Part shown: positions 1 through 11,227 of the stretch, in pieces
Numbering within the stretch: position 1 is the first letter of the stretch
How the letters are laid out: each line of letters starts with the position of its first letter
Translations under genes and position numbers: made by a program
Notes under the pieces: generated by a model
The model's input: the letters and a program-made list of their open reading frames with translations, nothing else
What the model was told of the DNA's origin: nothing
The model's database searches: none
NCBI RefSeq assembly: GCF_009711095.1
Contig: NZ_WMJZ01000013.1
Span: 62,001 to 126,000, forward strand
Direction of reading: 5' to 3'
DNA from: Intestinirhabdus alba
GTDB lineage: Bacteria; Pseudomonadota; Gammaproteobacteria; Enterobacterales; Enterobacteriaceae
Length of the DNA: 64,000 nucleotides

Positions 1-57
1 GTTAGCGACAAAAAGGCGCGCTCTTTTTTAAAGACGCAAGATTGCTCTGGAAGAGAT

Positions 58-86
58 AAAAAAACAGGACTGACGTCCTGTTTTTT
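58..86 (-). terminator. ompF terminator
   Basis: On the minus strand a 10-bp stem (AAAACAGGAC / GTCCTGTTTT) with a 4-base loop is followed by a run of seven T. It lies 27 bases past the ompF stop and fits a Rho-independent terminator. The A/T runs on both sides mean it could also work in the other direction. Confidence 0.8.
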
Positions 87-112
87 AAGGATTTAGCAAA
101 GAGGTCTGCTAA

Positions 113-1228
113 TCAGAACTGATAGACAATGCCCAAGGCTACCGTGTCGTCAGAGCCTACGCCCAGCCGGTTATCGCTGTCGATCTGGTTGATGATGTAG
201 TCAACGTAGGTGGACATGTTTTTGTTGAAATAGTAAGTCGCGCCCACTTCAAAGTAGTTCACCAGATCTTCACTGCCGACGCCCTCTACGTCTTTCGCCC
301 TGGACTTAGTGTAAGCGATGGACGGGCGCAGGCCGAAGTCGAACTGGTACTGGGCCACTAACAGAATATCCTGTGTCTTGTTGGCGAAGCCGCCGCTAAT
401 CGGCGTCGCGTTGCGGGTTTCACCATAGTTCGCCGCCAGATAGAGGCCGTTGGCATCGTATTTCAGGCCGGTTGCCCACTGTTCCGCTTTTTCACCGCGA
501 CCGCGTAGCGCCGGGTTCTGCTGGGCGTTGGTGCGATCCGCCGAGCCCCAGGCACCGACGATGCCAAAGCCGTCGAACTCATAGCTCAGAGAAGTTCCCC
601 AGCCGTCGCCGTTAGAACGGCGGACTTCGCTGAAGTTATTGTCATCCGCGTCGGCTTCGTAGCTGCTGGCGCGTTCGTTTTTGCCCAGGTACTGCAGACC
701 GAAATTCAGTCCTTCAACCAGGCCGAAGAAATTGGTGTTACGATAAGTGGCAACCCCGCCAACGCGGCTGGCGAAGAAATCGTCGGTATAGGCCGTATCG
801 CCGCCGAATTCCGGCAGCATATCGGTGTAGCCCAGCGCGTCGTAAACGATGCCGTAGTTACGGCCGTAGTCCAGAGAGCTGGCGTCGCCAAATTTCAGCC
901 CGGCAAAGGCCAGACGGGTTTTGTTGCCGTTCTGAGAATCAGAGCCGCCTTCTGAGTTGTTGCCGCTGAACTGATACTCCCACTGGCCGTAGCCGGTGAG
1001 CTGGTCATTAATCTGGGTTTCCCCTTTAAAACCGAGACGCGCATAGGTCTCATCGCCGTCCCCACCGTAGCTGTTATCCCCGTTGTCTTTAGAAAAATAG
1101 TGCAGGCCTACCGCCTTACCGTACAGGTCAAGTTTGTTGCCGTCTTTATTATAGATTTCTGCAGCGTTTGCCGCACCGGCTGCCAGCAGGGCAGGAATCA
1201 CCGCGGCCAGGATGTTGCGCTTCATCAT
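113..1228 (-). CDS. ompF: outer membrane porin OmpF
   Basis: Trimeric general porin of the outer membrane that lets small hydrophilic solutes pass. The 371-residue precursor starts with a 22-residue signal peptide ending ANA, and the mature protein begins [10 protein letters not shown] as in E. coli OmpF. The L3 constriction-loop motif PEFGG and the C-terminal phenylalanine needed for barrel assembly are present. Compared with E. coli, one external loop (around residues 193-207, just before RRSNGDG) carries about 15 extra, mostly acidic or polar residues. The first of two adjacent ATGs is used, as in E. coli, behind GAGGGTAATAAAT. The position beside asnS fits the E. coli map. Regulation is expected by OmpR and by MicF pairing to the leader. 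Confidence 0.97.
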   Translation of the reverse strand: MMKRNILAAVIPALLAAGAANAAEIYNKDGNKLDLYGKAVGLHYFSKDNGDNSYGGDGDETYARLGFKGETQINDQLTGYGQWEYQFSGNNSEGGSDSQNGNKTRLAFAGLKFGDASSLDYGRNYGIVYDALGYTDMLPEFGGDTAYTDDFFASRVGGVATYRNTNFFGLVEGLNFGLQYLGKNERASSYEADADDNNFSEVRRSNGDGWGTSLSYEFDGFGIVGAWGSADRTNAQQNPALRGRGEKAEQWATGLKYDANGLYLAANYGETRNATPISGGFANKTQDILLVAQYQFDFGLRPSIAYTKSRAKDVEGVGSEDLVNYFEVGATYYFNKNMSTYVDYIINQIDSDNRLGVGSDDTVALGIVYQF

Positions 1229-1337
1229 TATTTATTACCCTCATTGATTTTTATATGACACCTGCCACTGCCAGCAATAAATCCCGTCAAGGAAACTTAA
1301 AGGAACTATTGAAGATAGTTTGGTGTCTTTATGTGTC

Positions 1338-1425
1338 TGTCTGGCATCTTTCCATTCACACTACGGTTTCGCTACTTGCAAAGTGCTACAAATATGAATG
1401 ATCTGTTTCAAAAGTAAAGCTAGTG
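1338..1425 (-). promoter_or_regulatory. ompF promoter with OmpR boxes
   Basis: The minus strand closely follows the E. coli ompF promoter. A -10 hexamer AAAGAT lies at 1346-1351. Just upstream (about 1365-1420) are the OmpR-type tracts TTTACTTTTGAAAC and TTTGTAGCACTTTGCAAGTAGCGAAACC-like sequence. The leader of roughly 110 bases contains the region known in E. coli to pair with MicF RNA. That EnvZ/OmpR and MicF control this copy is inferred from this conservation. Confidence 0.8.
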
Positions 1426-1750
1426 TTAAATTAAATTTAAAATCTATCGTATTGTGAACAACTTCAAATTCTACCCCGACAAAGCGATAACCCCCTCTCT
1501 TTTATGGGTATCTATATGATTTTTATTTATTTAAATATTTTATAGGGCGGCGTTGTCGACCACCAGCAGAGGCGGCACGTTTTCGCTGGCTAAATTTAGA
1601 CGTCCGGGGATCCGCAGGACGGGTTGAGAATGTGCTATCAGCACGGGCTGGCTAAACCGCAACAGCTGTAAGGGATTTTTTTGTACAGAGAAGTTTCAGA
1701 AAGCGTTTTAAATGTTTTAGTAAAAACGAGGATAGCGGGGAAGCGGCGAG
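1426..1750. other. ompF-asnS intergenic region
   Basis: No gene is supported here. The stretch is AT-rich near ompF (about 1426-1545) and more balanced towards asnS. It may hold further upstream elements of the ompF promoter, but I see no clear motif. Confidence 0.5.
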
Positions 1751-1775
1751 AGAAAAGGCCAGCGTAAGCTGGCCC
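1751..1775 (-). terminator. asnS terminator
   Basis: A perfect 7-bp stem GGCCAGC / GCTGGCC with a 4-base loop is followed on the minus strand by TTTTCTCTC. It lies 12 bases past the asnS stop, as expected for an intrinsic terminator. Confidence 0.8.
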
Positions 1776-1785
1776 TGAAACAGCA

Positions 1786-3186
<1,401 letters not shown>

Positions 3187-3445
3187 AATATTCTCTCTGT
3201 TAATCGTTGAAAAAAATCCCCGTCACGCGGCGAGTTACACGGGCGGGCCGGTTGTTTGAGCTTCAGATCCAGCACCAGCGCCATTTAATACCGCCAAAGC
3301 GGTTTCATTTTGCAACCCGAACCCAACTCACTGGGGGATAAACATATCTTCACCCAAAATAGGGGATACCTATGTTACCTGGCATCTGCAATCAGACAAG
3401 CAGAATTCGTTGCCGGAGGGAAAGATTTCAGAAATAAATGCGCAA

Positions 3446-3466
3446 AGGGAGCCGGAGCGGCTCCCC
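3446..3466 (-). terminator. weak terminator-like hairpin after pncB
   Basis: The stem GGGAGCC / GGCTCCC with a 5-base loop lies 8 bases past the pncB stop. On the minus strand only TTTGCGC follows, so the U-tract is short and function is uncertain. Confidence 0.5.
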
Positions 3467-3473
3467 CGGGGAG

Positions 3474-4676
3474 TTAGCTCGCCTTCCTGATATGCGGCAG
3501 ATCGAACGCTTTGCGCAGGGCGCGGACAAAAGCTTTGTCATGACAAATGGTTTTGCCCGGGCTGTCGGAGAGTTTGGCCACCGGCTTGCCGTTGCATTCC
3601 ACCAGCTTAATAACGATATTCAGCGGCTTCACCTGCGGAATATCGCAGGTCAGACGGGTGCCGATGCCGAAGCTGAGCTGCACCCGCGACGAGAAGTGGC
3701 GATACAGATCGACCGCTTTCTTTAGATCGAGATTATCCGAGAACACCAGCGTTTTGCTCAGAGGATCGATACCCAGCTTCTCATAGTGGGCAATGGCTTT
3801 TTCTCCCCACTCGACCGGATCGCCGGAATCATGACGCAGCCCCTGATAGCGGGTGGCAAACTCTGCGCCGAAGTCGCGCAGGAAGGCGTCCATGGTGATG
3901 CAGTCGGTCAGCGCAATGCCGAGCCTGTCAGGGTATTCCTCAAGCCAGGCGGCGAGCGCCGCCCGCTGGCTGGTGGCCAGATCCGGGCTGATCTGTTGAT
4001 GGGCCTGAAACCATTCGTGCGCCTGAGTGCCCATAGGCGTCAGCGACAGCCGCCGCGCGAGGTCATAATTGCTGGTGCCGACGAACCACGGCTCTCGCTG
4101 CAGACGCCCGACGATAGCCTGCTGCACCTCGCGGGAAAAGCGCCGCCGGGTGCCGAAGTCCATCAGCCGGAAACGGGACAGATCGAGGTCGGCGGTATAG
4201 GCTGCGAAATCCGCCAGTTTGGTCGTCAGCGTAGCCAGCGCCTGCTCAACGCCGGCATCCGGTGAGCGATAGCGGTGCACCAGCTCGCTGATGGTCGCCA
4301 GCAGCGGAACTTCCCACATGATCACTTCGCGCCACGGGCCGGTTAAGCGAATGTTGAGTTTGCCATTATCGCTGGCGATCGATACCTGCTCCGGGTTATA
4401 GCGAAAATCCCGCAGCCAGCTGAGATAATCAGCCTTGAAGAAGGGCAGGCCGGAGAGCCAGTTAAACTCATCCTCCCGCAGCTGCAGGTGCCGCATCGCG
4501 TCTACTTCTTGACGAATAGCATCGGCGTAAATACCCAGCAGGTCATCACCGCGGCAGCGAAATTCCGCCGTTACCTGCACATCGCCGTAGCGGTGAAAAA
4601 CGGCTTGCTGCATATGCAGCTTGTAAGCATCTGTATCCAGCAGCGAGTGCAGAACAGGAGAAGCGAATTGTGTCAT
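3474..4676 (-). CDS. pncB: nicotinate phosphoribosyltransferase
   Basis: Makes nicotinate mononucleotide from nicotinate and PRPP with ATP hydrolysis, in the NAD salvage pathway of the cytoplasm. From the chosen ATG the protein is 400 residues, the E. coli length, and begins [20 protein letters not shown]. An in-frame upstream start at 4724 would add 16 residues that are not part of the family and would place the NadR operator inside the gene, so I rejected it. The motif GTQAHEWF contains the histidine that is phosphorylated in this family, and the phosphate-binding segment SFGIGTRLT is present. It is divergent from pepN. A NadR box 30 bases upstream predicts repression when NAD is abundant. 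Confidence 0.97.
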   Translation of the reverse strand: MTQFASPVLHSLLDTDAYKLHMQQAVFHRYGDVQVTAEFRCRGDDLLGIYADAIRQEVDAMRHLQLREDEFNWLSGLPFFKADYLSWLRDFRYNPEQVSIASDNGKLNIRLTGPWREVIMWEVPLLATISELVHRYRSPDAGVEQALATLTTKLADFAAYTADLDLSRFRLMDFGTRRRFSREVQQAIVGRLQREPWFVGTSNYDLARRLSLTPMGTQAHEWFQAHQQISPDLATSQRAALAAWLEEYPDRLGIALTDCITMDAFLRDFGAEFATRYQGLRHDSGDPVEWGEKAIAHYEKLGIDPLSKTLVFSDNLDLKKAVDLYRHFSSRVQLSFGIGTRLTCDIPQVKPLNIVIKLVECNGKPVAKLSDSPGKTICHDKAFVRALRKAFDLPHIRKAS

Positions 4677-4705
4677 AGGTGCGCTGTAGCATCCTCTCAC
4701 AGGGG

Positions 4706-4723
4706 CGTTTAGTACATTAAACA
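4706..4723 (-). promoter_or_regulatory. NadR operator of pncB
   Basis: The 18-bp site reads CGTTTAGTACATTAAACA on the plus strand, that is TGTTTA-N6-TAAACG on the minus strand. It matches the NadR box TGTTTA-N6-TAAACA at 11 of 12 conserved positions. It lies 30 bases upstream of the pncB start, as in E. coli. Confidence 0.8.
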
Positions 4724-5063
4724 TCTAAGAGAACAGCTGGAGTATATCGCGTTTAGTGATTTATTGAACCCCGATCGCAACATAAGGTGCTTCGGGAGCG
4801 GGCGCATTTCGTGCGGCTTGTTATAAAAATGTAGCTTAAAGAATGAGATACCCGCGCGGCGGCGGGCAATATTTTTGCGGATGCCAGGGCATTTTGAGCA
4901 CCGTCGGGTCGCTTTTTACGCAATGGCTGCAGGGCGTGCTCAAATTTTCCCCGCGCGAACCCGTCATCTCAGCGCCTGAAAAGATAAACATTCTGCATAG
5001 CGCGATTCCGGCAACAGGAATAGACTGAAGCCGGAACACTAAAACAGATGCGAAAGGTTTTTT
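4724..5063. other. pncB-pepN divergent intergenic region
   Basis: No gene is supported. Around 4849-4876 a GC-rich hairpin (CCCGC...GCGGG) is followed by ATATTTTTGC, which resembles an attenuator or terminator ahead of pepN. The pepN promoter must lie in this stretch, but I cannot assign -35 and -10 elements with confidence. Confidence 0.45.
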
Positions 5064-7676
5064 ATGACACAACAGCCACAGGTTAAATACCGCCACGACT
5101 ATCGGGCACCGGATTACCAGATTACTGATATTGACTTGACCTTTGATCTTGCAGCGGAAAAAACCGTGGTAACGGCGGTAAGCCAGGTTGTCCGCCACGG
5201 CGCGCCTGATGCCCCCCTTCGCCTCGACGGAGAAGATTTAACCCTGCTTTCTCTTCACGTTAACGATACGCCGTGGACGGCGTATAAAGAGGAAGAGGGC
5301 GCGCTGGTGATTAATAACCTGCCGGAACGCTTTACGCTGCGCATTGTGAACGAGATCGCCCCTGCGGCCAATACTGCGCTGGAAGGTCTGTACCAGTCAG
5401 GCAATGCGTTATGCACCCAGTGCGAAGCCGAAGGCTTCCGCCATATTACCTGGTATCTCGATCGCCCGGACGTGCTGGCCCGCTTCACCAGCAAAATTAT
5501 TGCTGATAAAAAAACCTACCCGTTTCTGCTCTCCAACGGTAATCGTATCGCCCAGGGCGAACTGGACGACGGCCGCCACTGGGTGCAGTGGCAGGACCCT
5601 TTCCCGAAGCCGTGCTACCTGTTTGCGCTGGTGGCCGGTGATTTCGATGTGCTGAGCAATACCTTTATCACCCGCTCCGGACGTGAAGTGGCGCTGGAGC
5701 TGTACGTCGATCGTGGCAACCTGGATCGTGCGCCCTGGGCGATGACCTCGCTGAAAAACGCCATGAGGTGGGACGAAGAACGCTTTGGCCTGGAGTATGA
5801 CCTCGACATCTATATGATCGTCGCGGTGGACTTCTTTAATATGGGCGCGATGGAGAATAAAGGGCTGAATATCTTTAACTCCAAATACGTGCTGGCGCGG
5901 ACCGATACCGCCACCGATAAAGATTACCTTGATATCGAGCGCGTTATCGGCCACGAATATTTTCACAACTGGACCGGCAACCGCGTTACTTGCCGCGACT
6001 GGTTTCAGCTGAGCCTTAAAGAGGGGCTGACCGTCTTCCGCGATCAGGAGTTCAGCTCCGATCTCGGCTCGCGCGCGGTTAACCGCATCAGCAACGTTCG
6101 CGCTATGCGCGGCCTGCAGTTTGCTGAGGATGCCAGCCCGATGGCGCACCCGATCCGCCCGGACAAGGTCATCGAGATGAATAACTTCTACACCCTGACC
6201 GTCTATGAGAAGGGAGCCGAGGTGATCCGGATGATCCATACCCTGCTGGGCGAAGAGGGGTTCCAGAAGGGGATGCAGCTCTACTTTGAGCGCCATGATG
6301 GCAGCGCGGCCACCTGCGATGATTTTGTGCAGGCGATGGAGGATGCCACCAATGTCGATCTCTCCCATTTCCGCCTCTGGTACAGCCAGTCCGGCACCCC
6401 CGTCGTGACGGTAAAAGATAGTTATGAAGCGGAAACCCGGCAATACACGCTGACGATCGCCCAGCGCACGCCGGCAACGGCGGACAGCGCGGAGAAGAAG
6501 CCGCTGCATATTCCGTTCGCCGTTGAGCTGTATGGCGACAGCGGGCAGATCCTTCCGCTGCGCCAGGACGGCCATCCGGTAAACCCCGTGCTTAACGTTA
6601 CCCAGGCCGAGCAGACCTTTGTTTTTGATGATATCGCCTCTCAGCCGGTGCCCGCGCTGCTCTGCGAATTTTCTGCACCGGTGAAGCTGGAGTACAAATG
6701 GAGCGACGGGCAGTTGACGTTCCTGATGCGCCATGCGCGTAACGACGTCTCCCGCTGGGATGCCGCCCAAAGCCTGCTGGCAACCTACATTAAGCTGAAC
6801 GTTAACCGCTATCAGCAGGGCCAGCCGCTGTCGCTGCCGGTGCACGTTGCCGACGCCTTTCGGGCGGTTCTGCTTGATGAACATATCGATCCGGCGCTGG
6901 CTGCGGAAATTCTGACGCTGCCCTCGGTTAATGAAATGGCTGAACTGTTCGAGATTATCGATCCGATCGCCATTACCAACGTGCGCGAAGCCTTAACCCG
7001 TACTCTGGCGACCGGGCTGGCGGATGAGCTGCTGGCTATCTACCACGCCAATCGCCTTGGGGAATATCGCGTTGAGCATAAGGATATCGGCAGACGCACC
7101 TTGCGTAACGCCTGCCTGCGCTTCCTCGCCTTTGGCGAAATGCGCCAGGCGGATGCGCTGGTCAGCAGGCAGTACCGTGAAGCCAATAACATGACCGACG
7201 CGCTGGCCGCGCTTTCCGCAGCGGTGGCCGCACAGCTGCCGTGCCGCGATGCGCTGATGCGGGAGTTCGACGATAAATGGCACCAGGACGGCCTGGTGAT
7301 GGACAAATGGTTTATCCTGCAGTCCACCAGCCCGGCGGACAATGTGCTGGAAACGGTACGCGGCCTGCTGCAGCACCGGGCGTTCAGCATGAGCAACCCG
7401 AACCGTATTCGCTCATTGATTGGCGCGTTTGCCGGCAGCAATATGGCGGCGTTCCACGCGGAAGATGGCAGCGGCTACCGGTTCCTGGTCGAAATGCTTA
7501 CCGAGCTGAACCGGCGTAACCCGCAGGTGGCGTCGCGTCTGATCGAGCCGCTGATCCGCCTGAAGCGGTATGATGACCCGCGCCAGGCGAAGATGCGCGC
7601 GGCGCTGGAGCAGTTGAAAGCGCTGGAGGATCTCTCCGGCGATCTGTATGAGAAGATCGCCAGGGCGCTGGGCTGA
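5064..7676 (+). CDS. pepN: aminopeptidase N (M1 zinc peptidase)
   Basis: Main cytoplasmic aminopeptidase, which removes N-terminal residues from peptides. The 870 residues equal the E. coli length, with high identity over the full protein. The exopeptidase motif GAMEN lies near residue 261 and the zinc motif HEYFHNWTG near residue 297, with the third ligand glutamate in LKEGLTVFRDQE. The large helical C-terminal domain is complete. It is monocistronic, with a REP-type hairpin directly after the stop. In E. coli the ssu and elf clusters follow; here pyrD follows directly. Confidence 0.98.
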   Translation: MTQQPQVKYRHDYRAPDYQITDIDLTFDLAAEKTVVTAVSQVVRHGAPDAPLRLDGEDLTLLSLHVNDTPWTAYKEEEGALVINNLPERFTLRIVNEIAPAANTALEGLYQSGNALCTQCEAEGFRHITWYLDRPDVLARFTSKIIADKKTYPFLLSNGNRIAQGELDDGRHWVQWQDPFPKPCYLFALVAGDFDVLSNTFITRSGREVALELYVDRGNLDRAPWAMTSLKNAMRWDEERFGLEYDLDIYMIVAVDFFNMGAMENKGLNIFNSKYVLARTDTATDKDYLDIERVIGHEYFHNWTGNRVTCRDWFQLSLKEGLTVFRDQEFSSDLGSRAVNRISNVRAMRGLQFAEDASPMAHPIRPDKVIEMNNFYTLTVYEKGAEVIRMIHTLLGEEGFQKGMQLYFERHDGSAATCDDFVQAMEDATNVDLSHFRLWYSQSGTPVVTVKDSYEAETRQYTLTIAQRTPATADSAEKKPLHIPFAVELYGDSGQILPLRQDGHPVNPVLNVTQAEQTFVFDDIASQPVPALLCEFSAPVKLEYKWSDGQLTFLMRHARNDVSRWDAAQSLLATYIKLNVNRYQQGQPLSLPVHVADAFRAVLLDEHIDPALAAEILTLPSVNEMAELFEIIDPIAITNVREALTRTLATGLADELLAIYHANRLGEYRVEHKDIGRRTLRNACLRFLAFGEMRQADALVSRQYREANNMTDALAALSAAVAAQLPCRDALMREFDDKWHQDGLVMDKWFILQSTSPADNVLETVRGLLQHRAFSMSNPNRIRSLIGAFAGSNMAAFHAEDGSGYRFLVEMLTELNRRNPQVASRLIEPLIRLKRYDDPRQAKMRAALEQLKALEDLSGDLYEKIARALG

Positions 7677-7682
7677 TAAGCG

Positions 7683-7711
7683 GCCGGATGGCGCAGCTAC
7701 CGCCATCCGGC
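7683..7711. repeat. REP-like palindrome after pepN
   Basis: GCCGGATGGCG and CGCCATCCGGC form an 11-bp perfect stem with a 7-base loop, 6 bases past the pepN stop. The GCCGGATG...CATCCGGC form is typical of enterobacterial REP elements. It may stabilise or end the pepN message. Confidence 0.75.
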
Positions 7712-7820
7712 TTTGCCAGCCGCGCCGCCGGTTTCGTGCGCTATCCCCGATTTAATATCGCTACTTTTGTTCCTCCGTTCCCGACCCGGGCCGCTGTACC
7801 AGCACGAATGATTTGGGGTG

Positions 7821-7953
<133 letters not shown>

Positions 7954-7967
7954 AAGGCGCGACGCGA

Positions 7968-7983
7968 AGAAAACGTTTGCTAT
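7968..7983 (+). promoter_or_regulatory. PurR operator of pyrD
   Basis: AGAAAACGTTTGCTAT matches the PurR box around its AAACGTTT(G)C core. It lies about 50 bases upstream of the predicted pyrD transcription start, which agrees with the known PurR control of E. coli pyrD. Confidence 0.7.
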
Positions 7984-8023
7984 TTATTGCCACAGGTCAA
8001 TTTTCTTTTGGCCTGAAATCGCA

Positions 8024-8067
8024 CATAATATGCCCCCGGTTTGCACACCGGGAATCCAGGAGAGTTC
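8024..8067 (+). promoter_or_regulatory. pyrD -10 and CTP-sensing leader hairpin
   Basis: A -10-like CATAAT (8024-8029) precedes a run of C residues where transcription should start. The leader then forms CCCGGT (8035-8040) / ACCGGG (8047-8052), just ahead of the ribosome-binding site CAGGAGAG. This copies the E. coli pyrD switch: start-site choice depends on CTP/GTP, and longer transcripts fold and hide the ribosome-binding site. The mechanism is known for E. coli; its use here is inferred. Confidence 0.7.
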
Positions 8068-9078
8068 ATGTACTATCCCTTCGTTCGAAAAGCCCTTTTT
8101 CAGCTCAATCCTGAGCGCGCTCATGAGTTAACGTTTCAGCAGTTACGCCGCATTGCCGGCACGCCGCTGGAAGCCGTGATCCGCCAGAAAGTCTCCGCAA
8201 AGCCCGTTAGCTGTATGGGGCTGACCTTTAAAAACCCCCTCGGCCTGGCGGCCGGCCTGGATAAAGATGGCGAATGCATCGACGCGCTGGGTGCAATGGG
8301 CTTCGGTGCGATTGAGATTGGCACCGTAACGCCGCGTCCGCAGCCTGGCAACGACAAGCCGCGCCTGTTTCGTCTGGTGGAGGCTGAAGGTTTGATCAAC
8401 CGGATGGGCTTTAACAATCTGGGCGTGGATAACCTGGTGGAGAATGTCAAAAAGGCGCGTTACGACGGCGTGTTGGGCATTAATATCGGTAAAAATAAGG
8501 CGACGCCGGTAGAGCAGGGGAAAGATGACTACCTGATTTGCATGGAAAAAATCTATGCGCATGCGGGTTATATTGCCATTAATATCTCTTCGCCAAATAC
8601 GCCGGGGCTGCGCACGCTGCAGTACGGCGACGCGCTGGATGACTTATTGAGCGGCATTAAAAATAAGCAGAGCGATCTGCAAAAGATTCATCAGAAATAT
8701 GTGCCGATCGCGGTAAAGATCGCGCCGGATCTTTCCGAGGAAGAGCTGATCCAGGTTGCCGACAGTTTGCTTCGACATAATATTGACGGCGTTATTGCCA
8801 CCAACACCACGCTCGATCGCTCGTTAGTTCAGGGGATGAAAAACTGTGAGCAAACCGGCGGCTTAAGCGGACGACCGCTGCAGTTAAAAAGCACCGAAAT
8901 TATTCGTCGACTGGCTCAGGAGCTTAACGGACGGCTGCCGATTATCGGCGTTGGCGGAATTGATTCCGTGATTGCCGCGCGCGAAAAAATCGCCGCCGGG
9001 GCGTCGCTGGTGCAAATTTATTCCGGGTTTATTTTTAAAGGTCCGCCGCTGATTAAAGAAATCATTAACCACATTTGA
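8068..9078 (+). CDS. pyrD: dihydroorotate dehydrogenase (quinone), class 2
   Basis: Oxidises dihydroorotate to orotate with FMN and passes electrons to quinone at the inner membrane, in pyrimidine synthesis. From ATG 8068 it has 336 residues, the E. coli length, beginning [13 protein letters not shown], the amphipathic membrane-docking segment. The active-site serine region [11 protein letters not shown] and the FMN-binding glycine segments ([16 protein letters not shown]) are visible. A TTG 27 bases upstream is in frame but lies inside the leader hairpin, so it is not the start. The gene has its own promoter and terminator. Confidence 0.98.
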   Translation: MYYPFVRKALFQLNPERAHELTFQQLRRIAGTPLEAVIRQKVSAKPVSCMGLTFKNPLGLAAGLDKDGECIDALGAMGFGAIEIGTVTPRPQPGNDKPRLFRLVEAEGLINRMGFNNLGVDNLVENVKKARYDGVLGINIGKNKATPVEQGKDDYLICMEKIYAHAGYIAINISSPNTPGLRTLQYGDALDDLLSGIKNKQSDLQKIHQKYVPIAVKIAPDLSEEELIQVADSLLRHNIDGVIATNTTLDRSLVQGMKNCEQTGGLSGRPLQLKSTEIIRRLAQELNGRLPIIGVGGIDSVIAAREKIAAGASLVQIYSGFIFKGPPLIKEIINHI

Positions 9079-9123
9079 TTCTTTTATCTTCTGTTGTCCC
9101 CGTTTTCGTGGCTTATCGGACTG

Positions 9124-9152
9124 CCAGGGCTTTATTTCCGGCCCTGGTTGTT
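9124..9152 (+). terminator. pyrD terminator
   Basis: The stem CCAGGGC / GCCCTGG with a 10-base loop is followed by TTGTTTTAT. It lies 45 bases past the pyrD stop. Confidence 0.75.
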
Positions 9153-9269
9153 TTATATTCCCCCCTCTGTTGCTTATTTAGACATTTTAGTCTTTTCTTA
9201 TTAAGGCGATAAACGAAGCGGCAAAAGGGATGCTGTTGCAACAGGACGATGGGACCGGGAGAAAAAACG

Positions 9270-9812
9270 ATGCGAATTAAACCTGACGATAACTGGCGCT
9301 GGTATTACGATGAAGAGCACGATCGTATGATGCTCGATTTAGCCAATGGCCTGATATTCCGCTCGCGTTTTGCGCGTAAAATGCTGACTCCCGATGCCTT
9401 TTCACCTGCCGGCTTTTGCGTTGACGACGCCGCGCTTTATTTCTCGTTTGAAGAACAGTGCCGCCACTTTGATCTCTCCGCCGAGCAAAAGGCGGAGCTG
9501 GTGCTGAACGCGCTGGTGGCCGTCCGCTATCTGAAGCCGCAGATGCCGCGAAGTTGGCATTTCGTGGCGCACGGCGAGGGCTGGATGCCGGCGGTGGGCG
9601 ACGCCGCCCGCGTATGGCTGAGCGATACCGATGAGCAGGTGAATCTGCTGGTGGTGGAGCCTGGGGAGAGCGCGGCGCTGTGCCTGCTCGCCCAGCCCGT
9701 CGTGACGGTAGCCGGGCGCGCCATGCAGCTTGGCGACGCCATTAAAATCATGAACGACAGGCTGAAGCCGTACCAGAGCATGGCCAGCTTCAGCCTTGAG
9801 CAGGCCGTTTAA
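9270..9812 (+). CDS. zapC: cell division protein ZapC
   Basis: Stabilises FtsZ protofilament bundling at the Z-ring in the cytoplasm. The 180 residues starting [19 protein letters not shown] match E. coli ZapC along its whole length and end FSLEQAV as in E. coli. An in-frame ATG 21 bases upstream would add MGPGEKT, but those bases contain the ribosome-binding site (GGGAGAAAAAACG), so ATG 9270 is chosen. It ends convergently with ycbX, with stop codons overlapping by 4 bases. Confidence 0.95.
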   Translation: MRIKPDDNWRWYYDEEHDRMMLDLANGLIFRSRFARKMLTPDAFSPAGFCVDDAALYFSFEEQCRHFDLSAEQKAELVLNALVAVRYLKPQMPRSWHFVAHGEGWMPAVGDAARVWLSDTDEQVNLLVVEPGESAALCLLAQPVVTVAGRAMQLGDAIKIMNDRLKPYQSMASFSLEQAV

Positions 9813-10889
9813 CCTTTCAGCCGCAGCGCTGTTTTCGGCACGCAGCTGCAGCTCAGTATCGTCCCGTCATCGCCGATCGCCGATTTTTTCAGCGCAGTGA
9901 CTTCGCCTGCCAGCAGCCTGATGCGACAACTGCTGCAGATCCCGGCACGACACGAATAACCTATTCGAATCCCCTGACTCTCCAGCTGTTCCAGCAGCAC
10001 CTGCTGATTATTGCCGCGAAAGGTCCGGCCGTGTGGCGACGCTGGCGATCTTATCGTCGGCCTCCGCCGCACCGTATAGTTTCGCCGGGGCGCTGGCCAG
10101 CACCTCCATTTCATCGCCGACGCGGATGACGCCGCTGCCGCGGGCGATAAGGTTCATGCCGAAGTCAACGTCGCCGCTGTCGCTGGCGGTGCGAAACCCA
10201 CGCAGCGTCGCCAGCGGTTCAGCGGTGGGATGCAGCCGACCTTTTTCCGGGTCGATGGTGGTGAAAATGCAGCGGCTGCACGGTTTTACCACCTCAAAGG
10301 CAACCTCACCGATGCGGAGGACCTTCCAGCGATCCTCTTCCCAGGCCGCAGCACCGGAAACCACCAGGTTCGGGCGGAACTGCTCGACTCTGACGCCCGC
10401 CGGGCAGCGCTGCTGCAGATCGCGCAGGGACGCTTCGTTGATTAGCAGCCAGGGATAGCCATCGGCAAAGCCGAGGGGAACTTCGGCGTGCCGTTTTACC
10501 CGGCGCGTCGGCTGCGGCCCGACCCAGCGCAGCTGTACGTCGCGGCTGAAGAAGCCGCTCAGCCATTGATTCACCGCCTCAGGCCCTATGCGGGCGGTAA
10601 AGTGGTTACCCCATACTTCGGTCGGGGCCTCCTTTGGCGCAAAATCGGCATAGCGCACCCGCGCGCAGCTGCCGTCCGGCGCGGTCAGGTGCAGGCCGTC
10701 CGGCAGCAGAGAGGGGGTAAAACGGACCATCTGCGGGAACCGGCGGGCGGTGATAAAGGTGCCGTCGGGTTCGGTGACCATAAAAATACGATCGCAGGCC
10801 GGGCCGCCGACGTCGGCCAGGGCGTGCGTCAGGCCAATGCCGCGCATAGATTTGACTGGGTGAATAAACAGGCGGGTTAAAATCGTCAC
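9809..10889 (-). pseudogene. ycbX: YcbX, broken between MOSC and ferredoxin domains
   Basis: Intact YcbX (about 369 residues in E. coli) joins an N-terminal MOSC domain to a C-terminal 2Fe-2S domain and, with the molybdenum cofactor, reduces N-hydroxylated compounds. Here the MOSC part reads from about GTG 10889 (RBS GGGGGC) down to a TAA at 10008-10010, with motif HPVKSMRG and the cysteine segment VKPCSRCIF. The ferredoxin part (9809-10037, CRAGICSSC and SCSC) is in another frame. Against E. coli about 29 bases are missing in the interdomain linker, which is not a multiple of three. A separate MOSC protein of about 293 residues could still be made; the ferredoxin part has no convincing start of its own. 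A sequencing error is less likely, given the size of the gap. Confidence 0.85.
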
Positions 10890-11159
10890 GGTATTGCCCC
10901 CGAAAGAGATAAGAGCCTGGTCCATCAGGACTATTTTACTTGCGAACCTGCATCCGGCCAGCGCCCGCCCTGAAGGGTGAGGGTAGCGAGTCGCTGCTTA
11001 TGACCCGGAGCACTGTCCGTCCCCGGAATAGCGGCGTCAGGTTTGTCTGCCAGGCCACAACTTTATGCCATAACGCGCTTATTCGCTATCTACACTTTAC
11101 CTTTCAGCCGTCTCTTTGTGACTCAGGCTGACGTCGTCCAGCCATTTCATTCGCCCGGC

Positions 11160-11193
11160 GTCGCAAGGCAACAGGAATGTTTTTGTGTATAAT
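11160..11193 (+). promoter_or_regulatory. predicted rlmL operon promoter
   Basis: A perfect TATAAT at 11188-11193 lies 35 bases upstream of the rlmL ATG. No good -35 hexamer is visible at the right distance. The rest of the 10890-11227 gap shows no gene. Confidence 0.5.
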
Positions 11194-11227
11194 GCGCAAC
11201 AATTTTCGATGAGTAATAAGTGACAAT

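Noticed and set aside
4677-4724. Extended N-terminus for pncB
   Set aside because: Would add 16 residues absent from the family and run through the NadR operator.
5409-6884. 491-codon open frame on the minus strand inside pepN
   Set aside because: Shadow of the pepN reading frame in GC-rich sequence; no ribosome-binding site, no recognisable domain.
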